64,000 bases of DNA from Neisseria sicca (GTDB lineage: Bacteria > Pseudomonadota > Gammaproteobacteria > Burkholderiales > Neisseriaceae), in assembly GCF_017753665.1 (NCBI RefSeq), contig NZ_CP072524.1, forward strand, positions 682,001-746,000, in the 5' to 3' direction. A program made the position numbers and the translations under genes. A model generated the notes under the pieces. That model searched no databases. It was not told the origin of the DNA and saw nothing but the letters and a program-made list of their open reading frames with translations. Positions 27,010-35,342 of this stretch are shown here, piece by piece. Positions within the stretch are counted from its first letter, which is position 1, and each line of letters starts with the position of its first letter.

Positions 27010-28200
27010 TTGTCCAAACGCAACATTTTCCCCGTTGACAAATCTTTGGAGCAACCCGAACGCGTGATGCTGGTCGGGGTGATGTTGAGCGCGGATTATT
27101 CGGGCGCGAACGAAGTGCGCGAGCGGACTTTTCAGACGACCTTGGACGAGGCGGCGGAATTGGTCGCGGCGGCGGGCGGCGAGCTGGTGTTGCGGGAAAC
27201 TGCCAAGCGCGACAAGGCGCATACGGCTTATTTCGTCGGTACGGGAAAGGCGGAGGAGCTGGCGGCGGCGGTGAAGCTGCACGACATCGGCTTGGCGGTG
27301 TTCAACCATGAATTGACGCCGACGCAGGAGCGCAATTTGGAAAAAATCCTGCAATGCCGCGTCCTCGACCGCGTGGGTCTGATTTTGGCGATTTTTGCCA
27401 AACGCGCCCAGTCGCAAGAGGGTAAATTGCAGGTGGAGCTGGCGCAGTTGAACCATTTGAGCGGGCGGCTGGTGCGCGGCTACGGGCATTTGCAGAGCCA
27501 GAAGGGCGGTATCGGCTTGAAAGGGCCGGGCGAGACGCAGTTGGAAACCGACCGCCGCTTAATCGGGCAGAAAATCACGGCATTGAAAAAACAGTTGGCG
27601 CAAGTGAAAAAACAACGTGCCACGCGCCGCAAATCGCGGATGGAAGGTCGTCTGAAAACCTTTGCCATCGTCGGCTATACCAACGCGGGCAAATCCAGCC
27701 TGTTCAACCGTCTGACCAAGGCGGACGTGTTGGCGAAAGATCAGCTTTTTGCCACGCTGGATACGACGGCGCGGCGTTTGTTTTTGTCACACGAGGCGGG
27801 TGTGATTCTGACGGATACGGTTGGTTTCGTCCGCGATTTGCCGCACAAGCTGGTGTCGGCGTTTTCGGCGACGCTGGAGGAAACGGCTTTGGCGGATGTG
27901 TTGCTGCACGTCGTCGATGCGTCCAATCCCGATTTCGAGCGGCAGATGGACGATGTGAATGTGGTTTTGGAAGAAATCGGCGCGGATGAAGTGCCTCAGC
28001 TTGTCGTGTACAACAAAATCGACCTGCTGCCGGAAGGCGTGCGCGATGCGGGCGTGTTGCGGGACAATTCGGGACGCGCCGTCGGCGTGAATATTTCGGT
28101 GACGAAAAGTCTGGGCTTGGACGCTTTGCGCGAGGCGATGATTGAACGGGCGTTGGAAAACGGCGGAAAGGGGTCGTCTGAAAACTGCGAAGCCGAATAA
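27010..28200 (+). CDS. hflX: Ribosome-associated GTPase HflX
   Basis: 396 residues from a TTG start. An N-terminal HflX subdomain (including KAEELAAAV, NLEKILQCRVLDR and GLKGPGETQLETDRR) precedes a GTPase domain with G1 GYTNAGKSS, G3 DTVGF and G4 NKID. HflX splits or rescues stalled ribosomes under stress. The TTG at 27010 has AAAGGA 6-7 nt upstream; another TTG at 26989 is in frame but lacks an RBS. The last codons run through a DUS (GSSEN). A Correia-like element of unusual core follows. Confidence 0.92.
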   Translation: MSKRNIFPVDKSLEQPERVMLVGVMLSADYSGANEVRERTFQTTLDEAAELVAAAGGELVLRETAKRDKAHTAYFVGTGKAEELAAAVKLHDIGLAVFNHELTPTQERNLEKILQCRVLDRVGLILAIFAKRAQSQEGKLQVELAQLNHLSGRLVRGYGHLQSQKGGIGLKGPGETQLETDRRLIGQKITALKKQLAQVKKQRATRRKSRMEGRLKTFAIVGYTNAGKSSLFNRLTKADVLAKDQLFATLDTTARRLFLSHEAGVILTDTVGFVRDLPHKLVSAFSATLEETALADVLLHVVDASNPDFERQMDDVNVVLEEIGADEVPQLVVYNKIDLLPEGVRDAGVLRDNSGRAVGVNISVTKSLGLDALREAMIERALENGGKGSSENCEAE

Positions 28201-28233
28201 AAACAAGGTGTTTTGACTGTCGTTGTTTCTGTA

Positions 28234-28340
28234 TATAGTGGATTAAAATTGCAATGATACGGCGTTGCCAACGCCCTTATGTACTACCCGTACACGGCGG
28301 GCGTTGACGCCTTGTCTCATTTTTATTTTAATCCACTATA
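28234..28340. repeat. Correia-like element with divergent core (107 bp)
   Basis: Ends TATAGTGGATTAAAATT and TTTTAATCCACTATA are Correia-type and the length is right, but most of the core differs. It contains GGCGTTGCCAACGCC (palindromic), GTACTACCCGTAC and a GGGCGTTGACGCC arm, with only short traces of the usual core. Confidence 0.8.
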
Positions 28341-28417
28341 GAAAGGGCGGCGGGTCAAATTTCGATTTCGATCATCGTTTGCCGCCGTGTGTTTCAAAAG
28401 GTCGTCTGAAAAATAAA

Positions 28418-28474
28418 GGCCGTTTGGAAAACAAAGATAAATCAGGGAGGGTTTATCTTTATTTCCAAACGGCC
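28418..28474 (-). terminator. Large hairpin behind the 41-residue membrane protein gene
   Basis: Arms of 24 and 23 nt, one indel apart, contain GGCCGTTTGGAAA and its complement. Read on the minus strand, TTTATTTTTC follows the stem. It lies about 20 bp past the stop of the small gene. Confidence 0.7.
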
Positions 28475-28492
28475 GTTTAAAGGGTTTACCGC

Positions 28493-28618
28493 TTAGAAAG
28501 GAAGGAGGCGGCGTTTTTTCATAACGTTTTCGTAAATCATCCATGCCGCCAAGCTCAGGTAGGCGACGCTGGACAGGATGCCGATAACGGCAAAAATAGG
28601 TAGCAGGCGGTCAATCAT
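28493..28618 (-). CDS. 41-residue single-span membrane protein
   Basis: A short gene, ATG at 28618 to TAA at 28493, predicted to encode MIDRLLPIFAVIGILSSVAY then LSLAAWMIYENVMKKRRLLPF. One membrane helix spans about residues 6-29, followed by a basic cytoplasmic tail. GGGAAAAC supplies an RBS about 7 nt upstream and a strong terminator-like hairpin follows. It is divergent from ccoI, with 419 bp between, so it may belong with cytochrome oxidase assembly, but that is position only. No family recognised. Confidence 0.6.
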   Translation of the reverse strand: MIDRLLPIFAVIGILSSVAYLSLAAWMIYENVMKKRRLLPF

Positions 28619-29037
28619 GATGTTTTCCCGAGTAAGTAGTTAATGGAAATTTTTGTGTAAAAGCGTAATGTTTTGTATTTTTTACCGCACTGTTTGTACG
28701 GAATATGCGCATAGTATGCAGCTTCAAATTGAGTCGGTCAACAAAAATGTAGTACGTTTTTTCAAAAAAGTTCCATTTTTACATTAAAATAATCGGTAAA
28801 TTCGCACGATATGCGGTATCAGAACGTAACCGTTCGTCTGTTGATGAGCGGTTATATTATTGAAAAATATAAATAAAAGTAATAAAAATATGCAAATTGT
28901 TTTAAAATAAACGTTTTGTAAAATATTTTTAAAAATCTGCTAAAAAGCGACACTTTAATAAAGTTTACATTTCTAAACATTTTAAATCCAAGTTTGAAAC
29001 GGCAAACCATCTGCCGGCACACCATTAGGCACATATT
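28619..29037. other. AT-rich divergent intergenic region upstream of ccoI
   Basis: 419 bp without a gene, strongly A/T-rich towards ccoI. TTGA-N5-TCAA near 28729 resembles half-sites of an FNR/CRP-type box but has the wrong spacing. No convincing promoter could be picked. Confidence 0.5.
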
Positions 29038-31509
29038 ATGAATCAAACGGAAAGAACCTGTTTCCATTGCGGTCTGGAAGTCCCCGAACACCTCCATTTG
29101 ACCGTCCGCTACGAAAATGAAGACCATGAAACCTGCTGCGCGGGTTGTCAGGCGGTGGCGCAGAGCATTATTGATGCAGGTTTGGGCAATTATTACAAAC
29201 AGCGTACCGCCGACGCGGAAAAATCCGAATTGCCACCGCCGGAAGTGTTGTCGCAACTGAAATTGTACGATTTGCCCGAAGTGCAGGCGGATTTTGTCGA
29301 GGTCGGGGAAGGGGATGAACGCGAGGCGGTGTTGATGCTGGGCGGCATTACCTGCGCGGCGTGCGTATGGCTGATTGAGCAGCAGCTTTTACGGACGGCG
29401 GGCGTGGTGCGCGTGGATTTGAATTACAGTACGCACCGCTGCCGCGTGGTGTGGGACGAGGGCAAAATCGCGCTGTCGGATATTCTTTTGAAAATCCGTA
29501 AAACGGGTTATACCGCCGCGCCTTATGATGCGCAAAAAGTCGAGGCGCAGGCGCAGAAAGAGCGCAAACAGTTTATCGTCAGGCTGGCGGTGGCGGGTTT
29601 GGGCATGATGCAGACGATGATGTTTGCCGTGCCGACGTATCTTTACGGCGGCGACATTGAGCCGCTGTTTTTGGAAATCCTGCACTGGGGCGGCTTTTTG
29701 ATGGTGCTGCCCGTCGTGTTTTACAGCGCGTTGCCGTTTTACCGCGGCGCGTGGCGCGATTGGAAAAACCGCCGCGTCGGCATGGATACGCCGATTGCGA
29801 TTGCGGTCGTGATGACCTTTGTCGCGGGTATTTACAGTCTCGCCGTCAACGCGGGGCAGGGGATGTATTTCGAGTCCATCGCCATGCTGCTGTTTTTCCT
29901 GTTGGGCGGGCGGTTTATGGAACAAATCGCAAGGCGCAGGGCAGGAGATGCGGCGGAGCGGCTGGTGAAACTCGTTCCCGCGTTCTGCCACCGTCTTCCG
30001 TCTTATCCCGACAGCGAGGAAATCGAAGAAGCGGCGGTTGTACAGCTTCAGGCGGGCGACGTGATCGTCGTCAAGCCCGGCGAAGTTATCCCAGTGGACG
30101 GCACGGTGTTGTCCGGCGAGAGCGAAGTGGACGAAGCCATGCTGACGGGCGAAAGCCTGCCCGTCGTTAAAAGGTCGTCTGAAAACGTTACCGCAGGCAC
30201 GCTCAACACGGGCAGCCCGCTTGTTATCCGAACCGACCGCACCGGCAACAACACGCGCCTGTCGCACATCGTCAAACTGCTCGACCGCGCGCTCGCCCAA
30301 AAACCGCGCGCCGCCGAGCTTGCCGAGAAATACGCCTCCAGCTTCGTGTTCGGCGAGCTGCTGCTTGCCATCCCCGTTTTCATCGGCTGGGCATGGTATG
30401 CCGACGCGCAAACCGCCTTGTGGATTACCGTCGCGCTGCTGGTCATTACCTGCCCGTGCGCACTATCGCTTGCCACGCCGACCGCGCTTGCCGCCTCCAC
30501 AGGCGCGCTTGCCGACGACGGCGTGTTAATCAGCGGCAAACAAAGCCTCGAAACACTCGCCCAAATCGACGATGTCGTGTTCGATAAAACCGGTACGCTG
30601 ACCAAAGGACAACTTTCCGTCAGCCGAATCATCCCCTTAGGTCGTCTAAAAACAGAAGAAGCACTCGCCGCCGCACAAGCCCTAGAATATCAATCCGAAC
30701 ACCCCATTGCCCGCGCCATCTTGAACCACACGCTTTCAGACGACCCCGCCCCTGCGCCCGAATACACAGTCTCCCAACGCGTCAACCGTATCGGACAAGG
30801 TGTCAGCGCGCAAATGACCTATAAAGGCGAAACCCAAGTTTGGGCATTGGGTCGCGCCGATTTCGTCGCCGGAATAGCCGGTGTGTTGCCTGACGAAGCC
30901 GCCAACATCGAACACGCAGGCAGCATGGTGTTTCTCGGCAACCAAAGCAGTTTTCAAGCCGTCTTCCTGCTCGAAGACCAAATCAAAAACAGCGCCGCCG
31001 CCATGCTCAACATCCTCAAACAACAAGGCATCCGCACGCACCTACTCAGCGGTGACCGTACAAATGCCGTCGCACAAGTTGCGCAGGCACTCGGTTTGGA
31101 CACCTACCGCGCCGAAGCCTCGCCCGAAGACAAGCTCACCTATGTGGAAGACTTGCAGAAACAGGGCAGAAAAGTCTTGATGGTCGGTGACGGCATCAAC
31201 GACGCCCCCGTCCTCGCCCAAGCCGACGTATCCGCCGCCGTCGCAGCAGGCGCAGATGTCGCACGCGACGGCGCCGATCTGGTCTTGCTCAACGACGATT
31301 TGAACATCCTGCCCGCCACCATCGCCCAAGCCCGCCGCACACGCGAAATCATCCGCCAAAACCTCGCCTGGGCAAGCGCATACAACATCATCGCCGTCCC
31401 GCTCGCCGTCTTAGGCTACGTCAAACCCTGGATCGCCGCATTAGGCATGAGCATCAGCTCGCTGTTTGTCGTGGGCAACGCGTTGAGATTGTTGAAGAAA
31501 AGAAAATAG
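29038..31509 (+). CDS. ccoI: Copper-translocating P1B-ATPase for cbb3 oxidase assembly
   Basis: 823 residues. The N-terminal cysteine cluster CFHCG...CCAGCQAV is typical of FixI/CcoI, followed by an HMA domain with GGITCAACVWLIEQ (about residue 100). About eight membrane helices, the ion-pathway CPC motif (VITCPCALSLATP), the phosphorylated Asp in DKTGTLTKG, the HP dipeptide in SEHPIARAI, and GDGINDAPVLAQADV are intact. CcoI supplies copper to the CuB site of cytochrome cbb3, the principal terminal oxidase of Neisseria. A DUS lies in the coding region (KRSSEN). No other oxidase genes are in the window. Confidence 0.9.
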   Translation: MNQTERTCFHCGLEVPEHLHLTVRYENEDHETCCAGCQAVAQSIIDAGLGNYYKQRTADAEKSELPPPEVLSQLKLYDLPEVQADFVEVGEGDEREAVLMLGGITCAACVWLIEQQLLRTAGVVRVDLNYSTHRCRVVWDEGKIALSDILLKIRKTGYTAAPYDAQKVEAQAQKERKQFIVRLAVAGLGMMQTMMFAVPTYLYGGDIEPLFLEILHWGGFLMVLPVVFYSALPFYRGAWRDWKNRRVGMDTPIAIAVVMTFVAGIYSLAVNAGQGMYFESIAMLLFFLLGGRFMEQIARRRAGDAAERLVKLVPAFCHRLPSYPDSEEIEEAAVVQLQAGDVIVVKPGEVIPVDGTVLSGESEVDEAMLTGESLPVVKRSSENVTAGTLNTGSPLVIRTDRTGNNTRLSHIVKLLDRALAQKPRAAELAEKYASSFVFGELLLAIPVFIGWAWYADAQTALWITVALLVITCPCALSLATPTALAASTGALADDGVLISGKQSLETLAQIDDVVFDKTGTLTKGQLSVSRIIPLGRLKTEEALAAAQALEYQSEHPIARAILNHTLSDDPAPAPEYTVSQRVNRIGQGVSAQMTYKGETQVWALGRADFVAGIAGVLPDEAANIEHAGSMVFLGNQSSFQAVFLLEDQIKNSAAAMLNILKQQGIRTHLLSGDRTNAVAQVAQALGLDTYRAEASPEDKLTYVEDLQKQGRKVLMVGDGINDAPVLAQADVSAAVAAGADVARDGADLVLLNDDLNILPATIAQARRTREIIRQNLAWASAYNIIAVPLAVLGYVKPWIAALGMSISSLFVVGNALRLLKKRK

Positions 31510-31517
31510 TTAGTTAG

Positions 31518-31820
31518 TGAAGAAAGAGGTCGTCTGAAAAACCGGATTTTGGGTTTTCAGACGACGTTTTTTATTTGGTTTTTTTAAAAATGGATTGGGC
31601 GATGGTTTTTCGTGGGCAAAGCCCACGCTACAGTTGGATTGTGGATGGAACGTGTGGTTTGTTTGAACACATGAAGAAAGGTCGTCTGAAAGCCGGATTT
31701 TGGGTTTTCAGACGACGTTTTTATTTGGGGTTTTAAAGACAGGTTGGGCAGCGTTTTTCGTGGGCAAAGCCCACGCTACGATTGGGTTGTAGATGGAATG
31801 TGTGGTTTGATTTGAACGCA
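31518..31820. repeat. Tandem repeat of about 150 bp, two copies
   Basis: Copy 1 (31518-31671) and copy 2 (31672-31820) each hold a paired-DUS hairpin, a T-rich stretch, the palindrome CGTGGGCAAAGCCCACG, and GTGTGGTTTG...GAACRCATGAAGAAAG. A third copy begins at 31821 but contains only the DUS hairpin. The first hairpin should terminate ccoI. Confidence 0.9.
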
Positions 31821-31826
31821 TGAAGA

Positions 31827-31868
31827 AAGGTCGTCTAAAAACGGGAAATCTGTTTTCAGACGACCTTT
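31827..31868 (-). terminator. Paired-DUS terminator behind the BCCT gene
   Basis: AAAGGTCGTCTAAAAAC pairs with GTTTTCAGACGACCTTT (one mismatch). It lies just past the BCCT stop codon and closes the tandem repeat region. Confidence 0.7.
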
Positions 31869-31891
31869 ATTGCAACTTATTCAAACAAAAC

Positions 31892-33919
31892 TTATTCCGC
31901 CAATTCGGTTTGCTGGTGCGACATGAGTTCTTGTCCGACATTGGTCAGGAGGTTGAGGTAACGCTCGTACTGCTTGAGGATGTCGGCGATGAGTTCGCGG
32001 CGGTTCATGTATTGCACGTCGTAGCCGCTGCGGCCGTCGAAGAAGTAAGTGTAGGGTTCGTAGGTCGTGTTGTGGCGGATATGCGGGAGGTGGCCGTCTT
32101 TGATAAGCTGTTCGGACACTTCGCGCTTGATGGTTTTAATGCCGTACATGAAGTCGCGCAGGGACTCTTTGTGGATGGTAAATTCGACGGCAGGCTCTTC
32201 GCGGTCGAAGTGGGTTTGGATGTTGACGCTCAGGCCGTATTTGTCGGACAGCTCCTCGCCCAGTTCGCGCATGGCGGGCAGGGCGGTAGTTTTGAGGAAT
32301 TTGAGGATGTCTTGTTCCTGCGTTTGGTTCAGCATACGCTCGAGCCTGTCCTGCCAGTTGTCGCCGCTCCAATAGACGCTGGAGGGGGTGACGGCGGTCG
32401 TGAAGTATTTGTGGTCGGCGTTTAATCCGCGCCATAGGCTGAAACACATGATCAGCATGAGCATGGCGAAAGGCAGGGCGACGATGAGGGTCATGGTTTG
32501 CAGGGTGGGCAGCCCGCCGAAGCGTAAAAGGACGATGGCGGCGGCAGACATCAACAGCCCCCACATCACTGCCTGCCAGCGCGGGGCGGTCAGGCTTTTG
32601 TCGCGGGATGCGATGTTGTTGAGAACGTAAATGCCGGAGTCGGCGGAGGTGATGAAGAAGAGGGCGATGACCATGAGGCTGACAAGCCCTGTGAGGGTCG
32701 GCAGGGGGAGGTATTCGAGGAAGCGGAAGAGGAGTTTTTCAGGCGTGCCGGTCAATGCGCCGAGTGCGCCTGCTGCGGTGTGGTCGTTAATCCAGATGGC
32801 GGTGTCGCCGAAGATGGTGAACCAGATGACGCAGAACAAGGAAGGAACTGCCAAAACGCCAAAAATAAATTCGCGTATGGTGCGTCCGCGCGAGATGCGG
32901 GCGATGAAGAGTCCGACGAAAGGCGCCCAAGAACACCACCATGCCCAGTATAAGATGGTCCAGCCGCCGAACCATTCGGTGTGGTTTTGTTCGTAGCTGT
33001 ACGTTTTGAAACTGAGTTGTATGAGGTTGCTCAGGTAAGTACCGAGGTTGTCGTTGAAGGCGGAGAGCAGGTGGAGGGTCGGGCCAGTAGCGAGGACGAA
33101 GACCATCAGTACAAAAGCAAGGGTCAAGTTCATCTCACTCAACATTTTGACGCCTTTACCTATGCCGGAGGCGGCGGAGGCAACCGCCAAACCCATGACG
33201 GCGAAAATCACGATGGTTTGTACGGAAAAAGTGTTTTCGCTTATCCAGCCGATTTGTGCCAAGCCCGCACCCAACTGCGCCGCGCCGAAACCGAGCGTGG
33301 TGATGATGCCGAACAGGGTGGCGACCAGCGCGAGTATGTCGATAATGTCGCCTGCCTTACCGTCGATTTTCTCTTTTAGCAGCGGATAAAAGCAGGAACG
33401 CAGGGAAAGCGGGAGTTTGTAGCGGAAGGCGAAATAGGCGAGCGCCAACGCCATGGCGGCGTAAACCGACCAGGCATGTACGCCCCAGTGGAAGAGGGTG
33501 TGGAGCAACGCATCCTGCTGCCTTGCGCCGCTGCCGCCTTCGGTAATTGGGGACAGATAGTGGGTGAGCGGTTCGGCGACGCCGAAAAACATCAACCCGA
33601 CCCCCATACCCGCCGCGAACAGCATGGCGAGCCAAGACCAAAAGCTAAATTCAGGCTCTTCTTCGTTGCTGCCCAGCTTGATGTTGCCGAAGCTGCTGAC
33701 CGAAAGTGCGAGCAGGAAGAAGAAGAAGGCTGAAAACGCCAAGATGTAAAACCAACTGAAGTTTTTGAAAATGCCCGTTTTGGCGGCATTGAGGACGGTT
33801 TCAGCCTGCTGCGGAATCAAAAGTGCGATGCCGATGACCAGCAGCACGAAGGACAGCGTAACGGAAACGACGAAGGGATTGAACGAAGAGCGGTTGCGTA
33901 AGAAATGAAATAAAGACAA
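31892..33919 (-). CDS. BCCT family betaine/choline/carnitine transporter, BetT-like
   Basis: 675 residues, the same size as E. coli BetT (677), including the long cytoplasmic C-terminal domain (about 495-675, with ADILKQYERYLNLL near the end). Twelve membrane helices are predicted; the family motifs FWSWLAMLFAAGMGVGLMFFGVAEP and WTILYWAWWCSWAPFVGLFIARISRGRTIREF are intact. It imports choline or betaine with protons or sodium for osmoprotection. The start is TTG at 33919, preceded by the perfect Shine-Dalgarno AAAGGAGGT; in-frame codons upstream encode an unsupported extension of about 105 residues crossing a repeat element. Confidence 0.88.
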   Translation of the reverse strand: MSLFHFLRNRSSFNPFVVSVTLSFVLLVIGIALLIPQQAETVLNAAKTGIFKNFSWFYILAFSAFFFFLLALSVSSFGNIKLGSNEEEPEFSFWSWLAMLFAAGMGVGLMFFGVAEPLTHYLSPITEGGSGARQQDALLHTLFHWGVHAWSVYAAMALALAYFAFRYKLPLSLRSCFYPLLKEKIDGKAGDIIDILALVATLFGIITTLGFGAAQLGAGLAQIGWISENTFSVQTIVIFAVMGLAVASAASGIGKGVKMLSEMNLTLAFVLMVFVLATGPTLHLLSAFNDNLGTYLSNLIQLSFKTYSYEQNHTEWFGGWTILYWAWWCSWAPFVGLFIARISRGRTIREFIFGVLAVPSLFCVIWFTIFGDTAIWINDHTAAGALGALTGTPEKLLFRFLEYLPLPTLTGLVSLMVIALFFITSADSGIYVLNNIASRDKSLTAPRWQAVMWGLLMSAAAIVLLRFGGLPTLQTMTLIVALPFAMLMLIMCFSLWRGLNADHKYFTTAVTPSSVYWSGDNWQDRLERMLNQTQEQDILKFLKTTALPAMRELGEELSDKYGLSVNIQTHFDREEPAVEFTIHKESLRDFMYGIKTIKREVSEQLIKDGHLPHIRHNTTYEPYTYFFDGRSGYDVQYMNRRELIADILKQYERYLNLLTNVGQELMSHQQTELAE

Positions 33920-33970
33920 ACCTTGACCTCCTTTGAGATGGTGAGGCAGGCGGATACGGGCGCAAGGCTG

Positions 33971-34057
33971 TATATGGTTGATTAACAAAAACTGGGAATA
34001 AAACATGGTCTGTCGGACAGAGTCCGAGACTTTCCCGATTTTTGGTAATCCACTATA
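33971..34057. repeat. Degenerate Correia-like miniature element (about 87 bp)
   Basis: Left end TATATGGTTGATTAAC and right end GGTAATCCACTATA resemble Correia termini. The core is unrelated and includes GTCTGTCGGACAGAGTCCGAGAC. It lies 50-140 bp upstream of the BCCT start. Confidence 0.55.
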
Positions 34058-34394
34058 AAACGCAGACAAAAAACGAATGGCGTTTAAACCGTCCTGCCGG
34101 ATGAAAAAAACAAGGGGAAAAGGGAGTAAAAACGCACAGATGAATGAGCCGTAATGAGAGCCGGATGAGACAAAATGGATGATGATTATTTCTTTGTTTG
34201 AAGGAATAATAACAAAATCAGGGGATTGTTTCAAATTGGGAAAGGTTTTGCGAAATCTCAGTAAGATTTTATTGCCGATAAAAACAGGTGGAAGGTCGTC
34301 TGAAAGCTGTGAAGTTGATTTTCAGACGACCCGTCCATATGCCGCTGCCTCTCAAAATCGGGTATGATTCCCTCTTTAAATCAGGAGCCTGACT
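34058..34394. other. Divergent intergenic region between the BCCT gene and nadE
   Basis: No gene is supported. A paired DUS (12-bp stem) lies at 34293-34331, and TATGAT at 34363-34368 is a weak -10 candidate for nadE. Confidence 0.5.
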
Positions 34395-35186
34395 ATGCAG
34401 ACCCAAGCCGTTATCCGCCATATTGCCGACTGGCTGAAAAACTATGCCGCCGCCGCACACGCCAAAGGGTTTGTCGTCGGTGTTTCCGGCGGTATCGATT
34501 CCGCAGTCGTTTCCGCCATCGCGGCACGGACGGGGTTGAAAGTCCTTCTACTTGAAATGCCCATCCGCCAAAAAGCCGACCAAGTCAGCCGCGCGCAGGA
34601 ACACATCCGCCGGTTGGAACAGGCGTTTTCCAACGTCAGCGGGATGCGTGTGGATTTGACGCCGACTTTCGATACCTTTGCCGCCGGTGTCGAGGTCGAT
34701 GAAACCGAGTTCCCCGCCAAACAGCTCGCGCTTGCCAACGCCCGCAGCCGCCTGCGGATGCTGACGCTTTATTATTATGGGCAGCTAAACGGTTTGCTGG
34801 TTACCGGCACGGGCAACAAAATCGAAGATTTCGGCGTAGGCTTTTTCACCAAATACGGCGACGGCGGCGTGGACATCAACCCGATTGCCGATTTGACCAA
34901 AACTCAGATTTATCAAATTGCCGCCGAACTGGACATCGCTGAGTCCATCCAAAAAGCCGTGCCGACCGACGGACTTTGGGATACCGAGCGCACGGACGAA
35001 GAACAGATGGGCGCAAGCTATCCCGAACTGGAATGGGCGATGGGCGTTTACGGTACGCACCGCCCCGAAGAATTTGAAGGCAGGCAGCGCGAAGTCTTGG
35101 AAATTTACACCCGCCTGCACAAAGCCATGCAACACAAAGTCAATCCGATTCCCGTCTGCAAAATTCCCGAAGAGATGCTGAAATAA
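34395..35186 (+). CDS. nadE: NH3-dependent NAD+ synthetase
   Basis: 263 residues without a glutaminase domain, so the ammonia-dependent form. The PP-loop ATP motif is VSGGIDSAVVSA near residue 31; TGTGNKIEDFGVGFFTKYGDGGVDINPI and the PTDGLW segment are characteristic. It amidates nicotinic acid adenine dinucleotide to NAD+, the last step of the pathway. The ATG starts 10 nt after an AGGAG RBS. It ends at a paired-DUS terminator. Confidence 0.95.
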   Translation: MQTQAVIRHIADWLKNYAAAAHAKGFVVGVSGGIDSAVVSAIAARTGLKVLLLEMPIRQKADQVSRAQEHIRRLEQAFSNVSGMRVDLTPTFDTFAAGVEVDETEFPAKQLALANARSRLRMLTLYYYGQLNGLLVTGTGNKIEDFGVGFFTKYGDGGVDINPIADLTKTQIYQIAAELDIAESIQKAVPTDGLWDTERTDEEQMGASYPELEWAMGVYGTHRPEEFEGRQREVLEIYTRLHKAMQHKVNPIPVCKIPEEMLK

Positions 35187-35188
35187 GC

Positions 35189-35225
35189 AAAAGGTCGTCT
35201 GAAACCGGTTTTCAGGCGACCTTTT
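35189..35225 (+). terminator. Paired-DUS terminator of nadE
   Basis: A 16-bp stem with one mismatch, because the second word reads TTCAGGCGACC; ends in TTTT. Confidence 0.75.
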
Positions 35226-35342
35226 CAAAACAAAGAGGGTTGAAATCGTCAAATATTGCTCCAAAATATCGAATGTGCTTACAGCAGGTTGCATAAATTA
35301 CCCGAACTTATCAAACCCGCCGTTTTGTGTAAAAATACTGCA

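Noticed and set aside
28725..28745. Possible FNR box (TTGA...TCAA) upstream of ccoI
   Set aside because: The half-sites are 5 bp apart instead of 6 and the flanking T/A positions are wrong.
31518..31868. Repeated hairpins considered as a CRISPR array
   Set aside because: Only two long imperfect copies, each with internal DUS palindromes, and no regular short repeats, spacers or cas genes.
33920..34234. N-terminal extension of the BCCT transporter
   Set aside because: It would translate a degenerate repeat and place a perfect Shine-Dalgarno inside the gene. The TTG at 33919 gives a protein of normal length.
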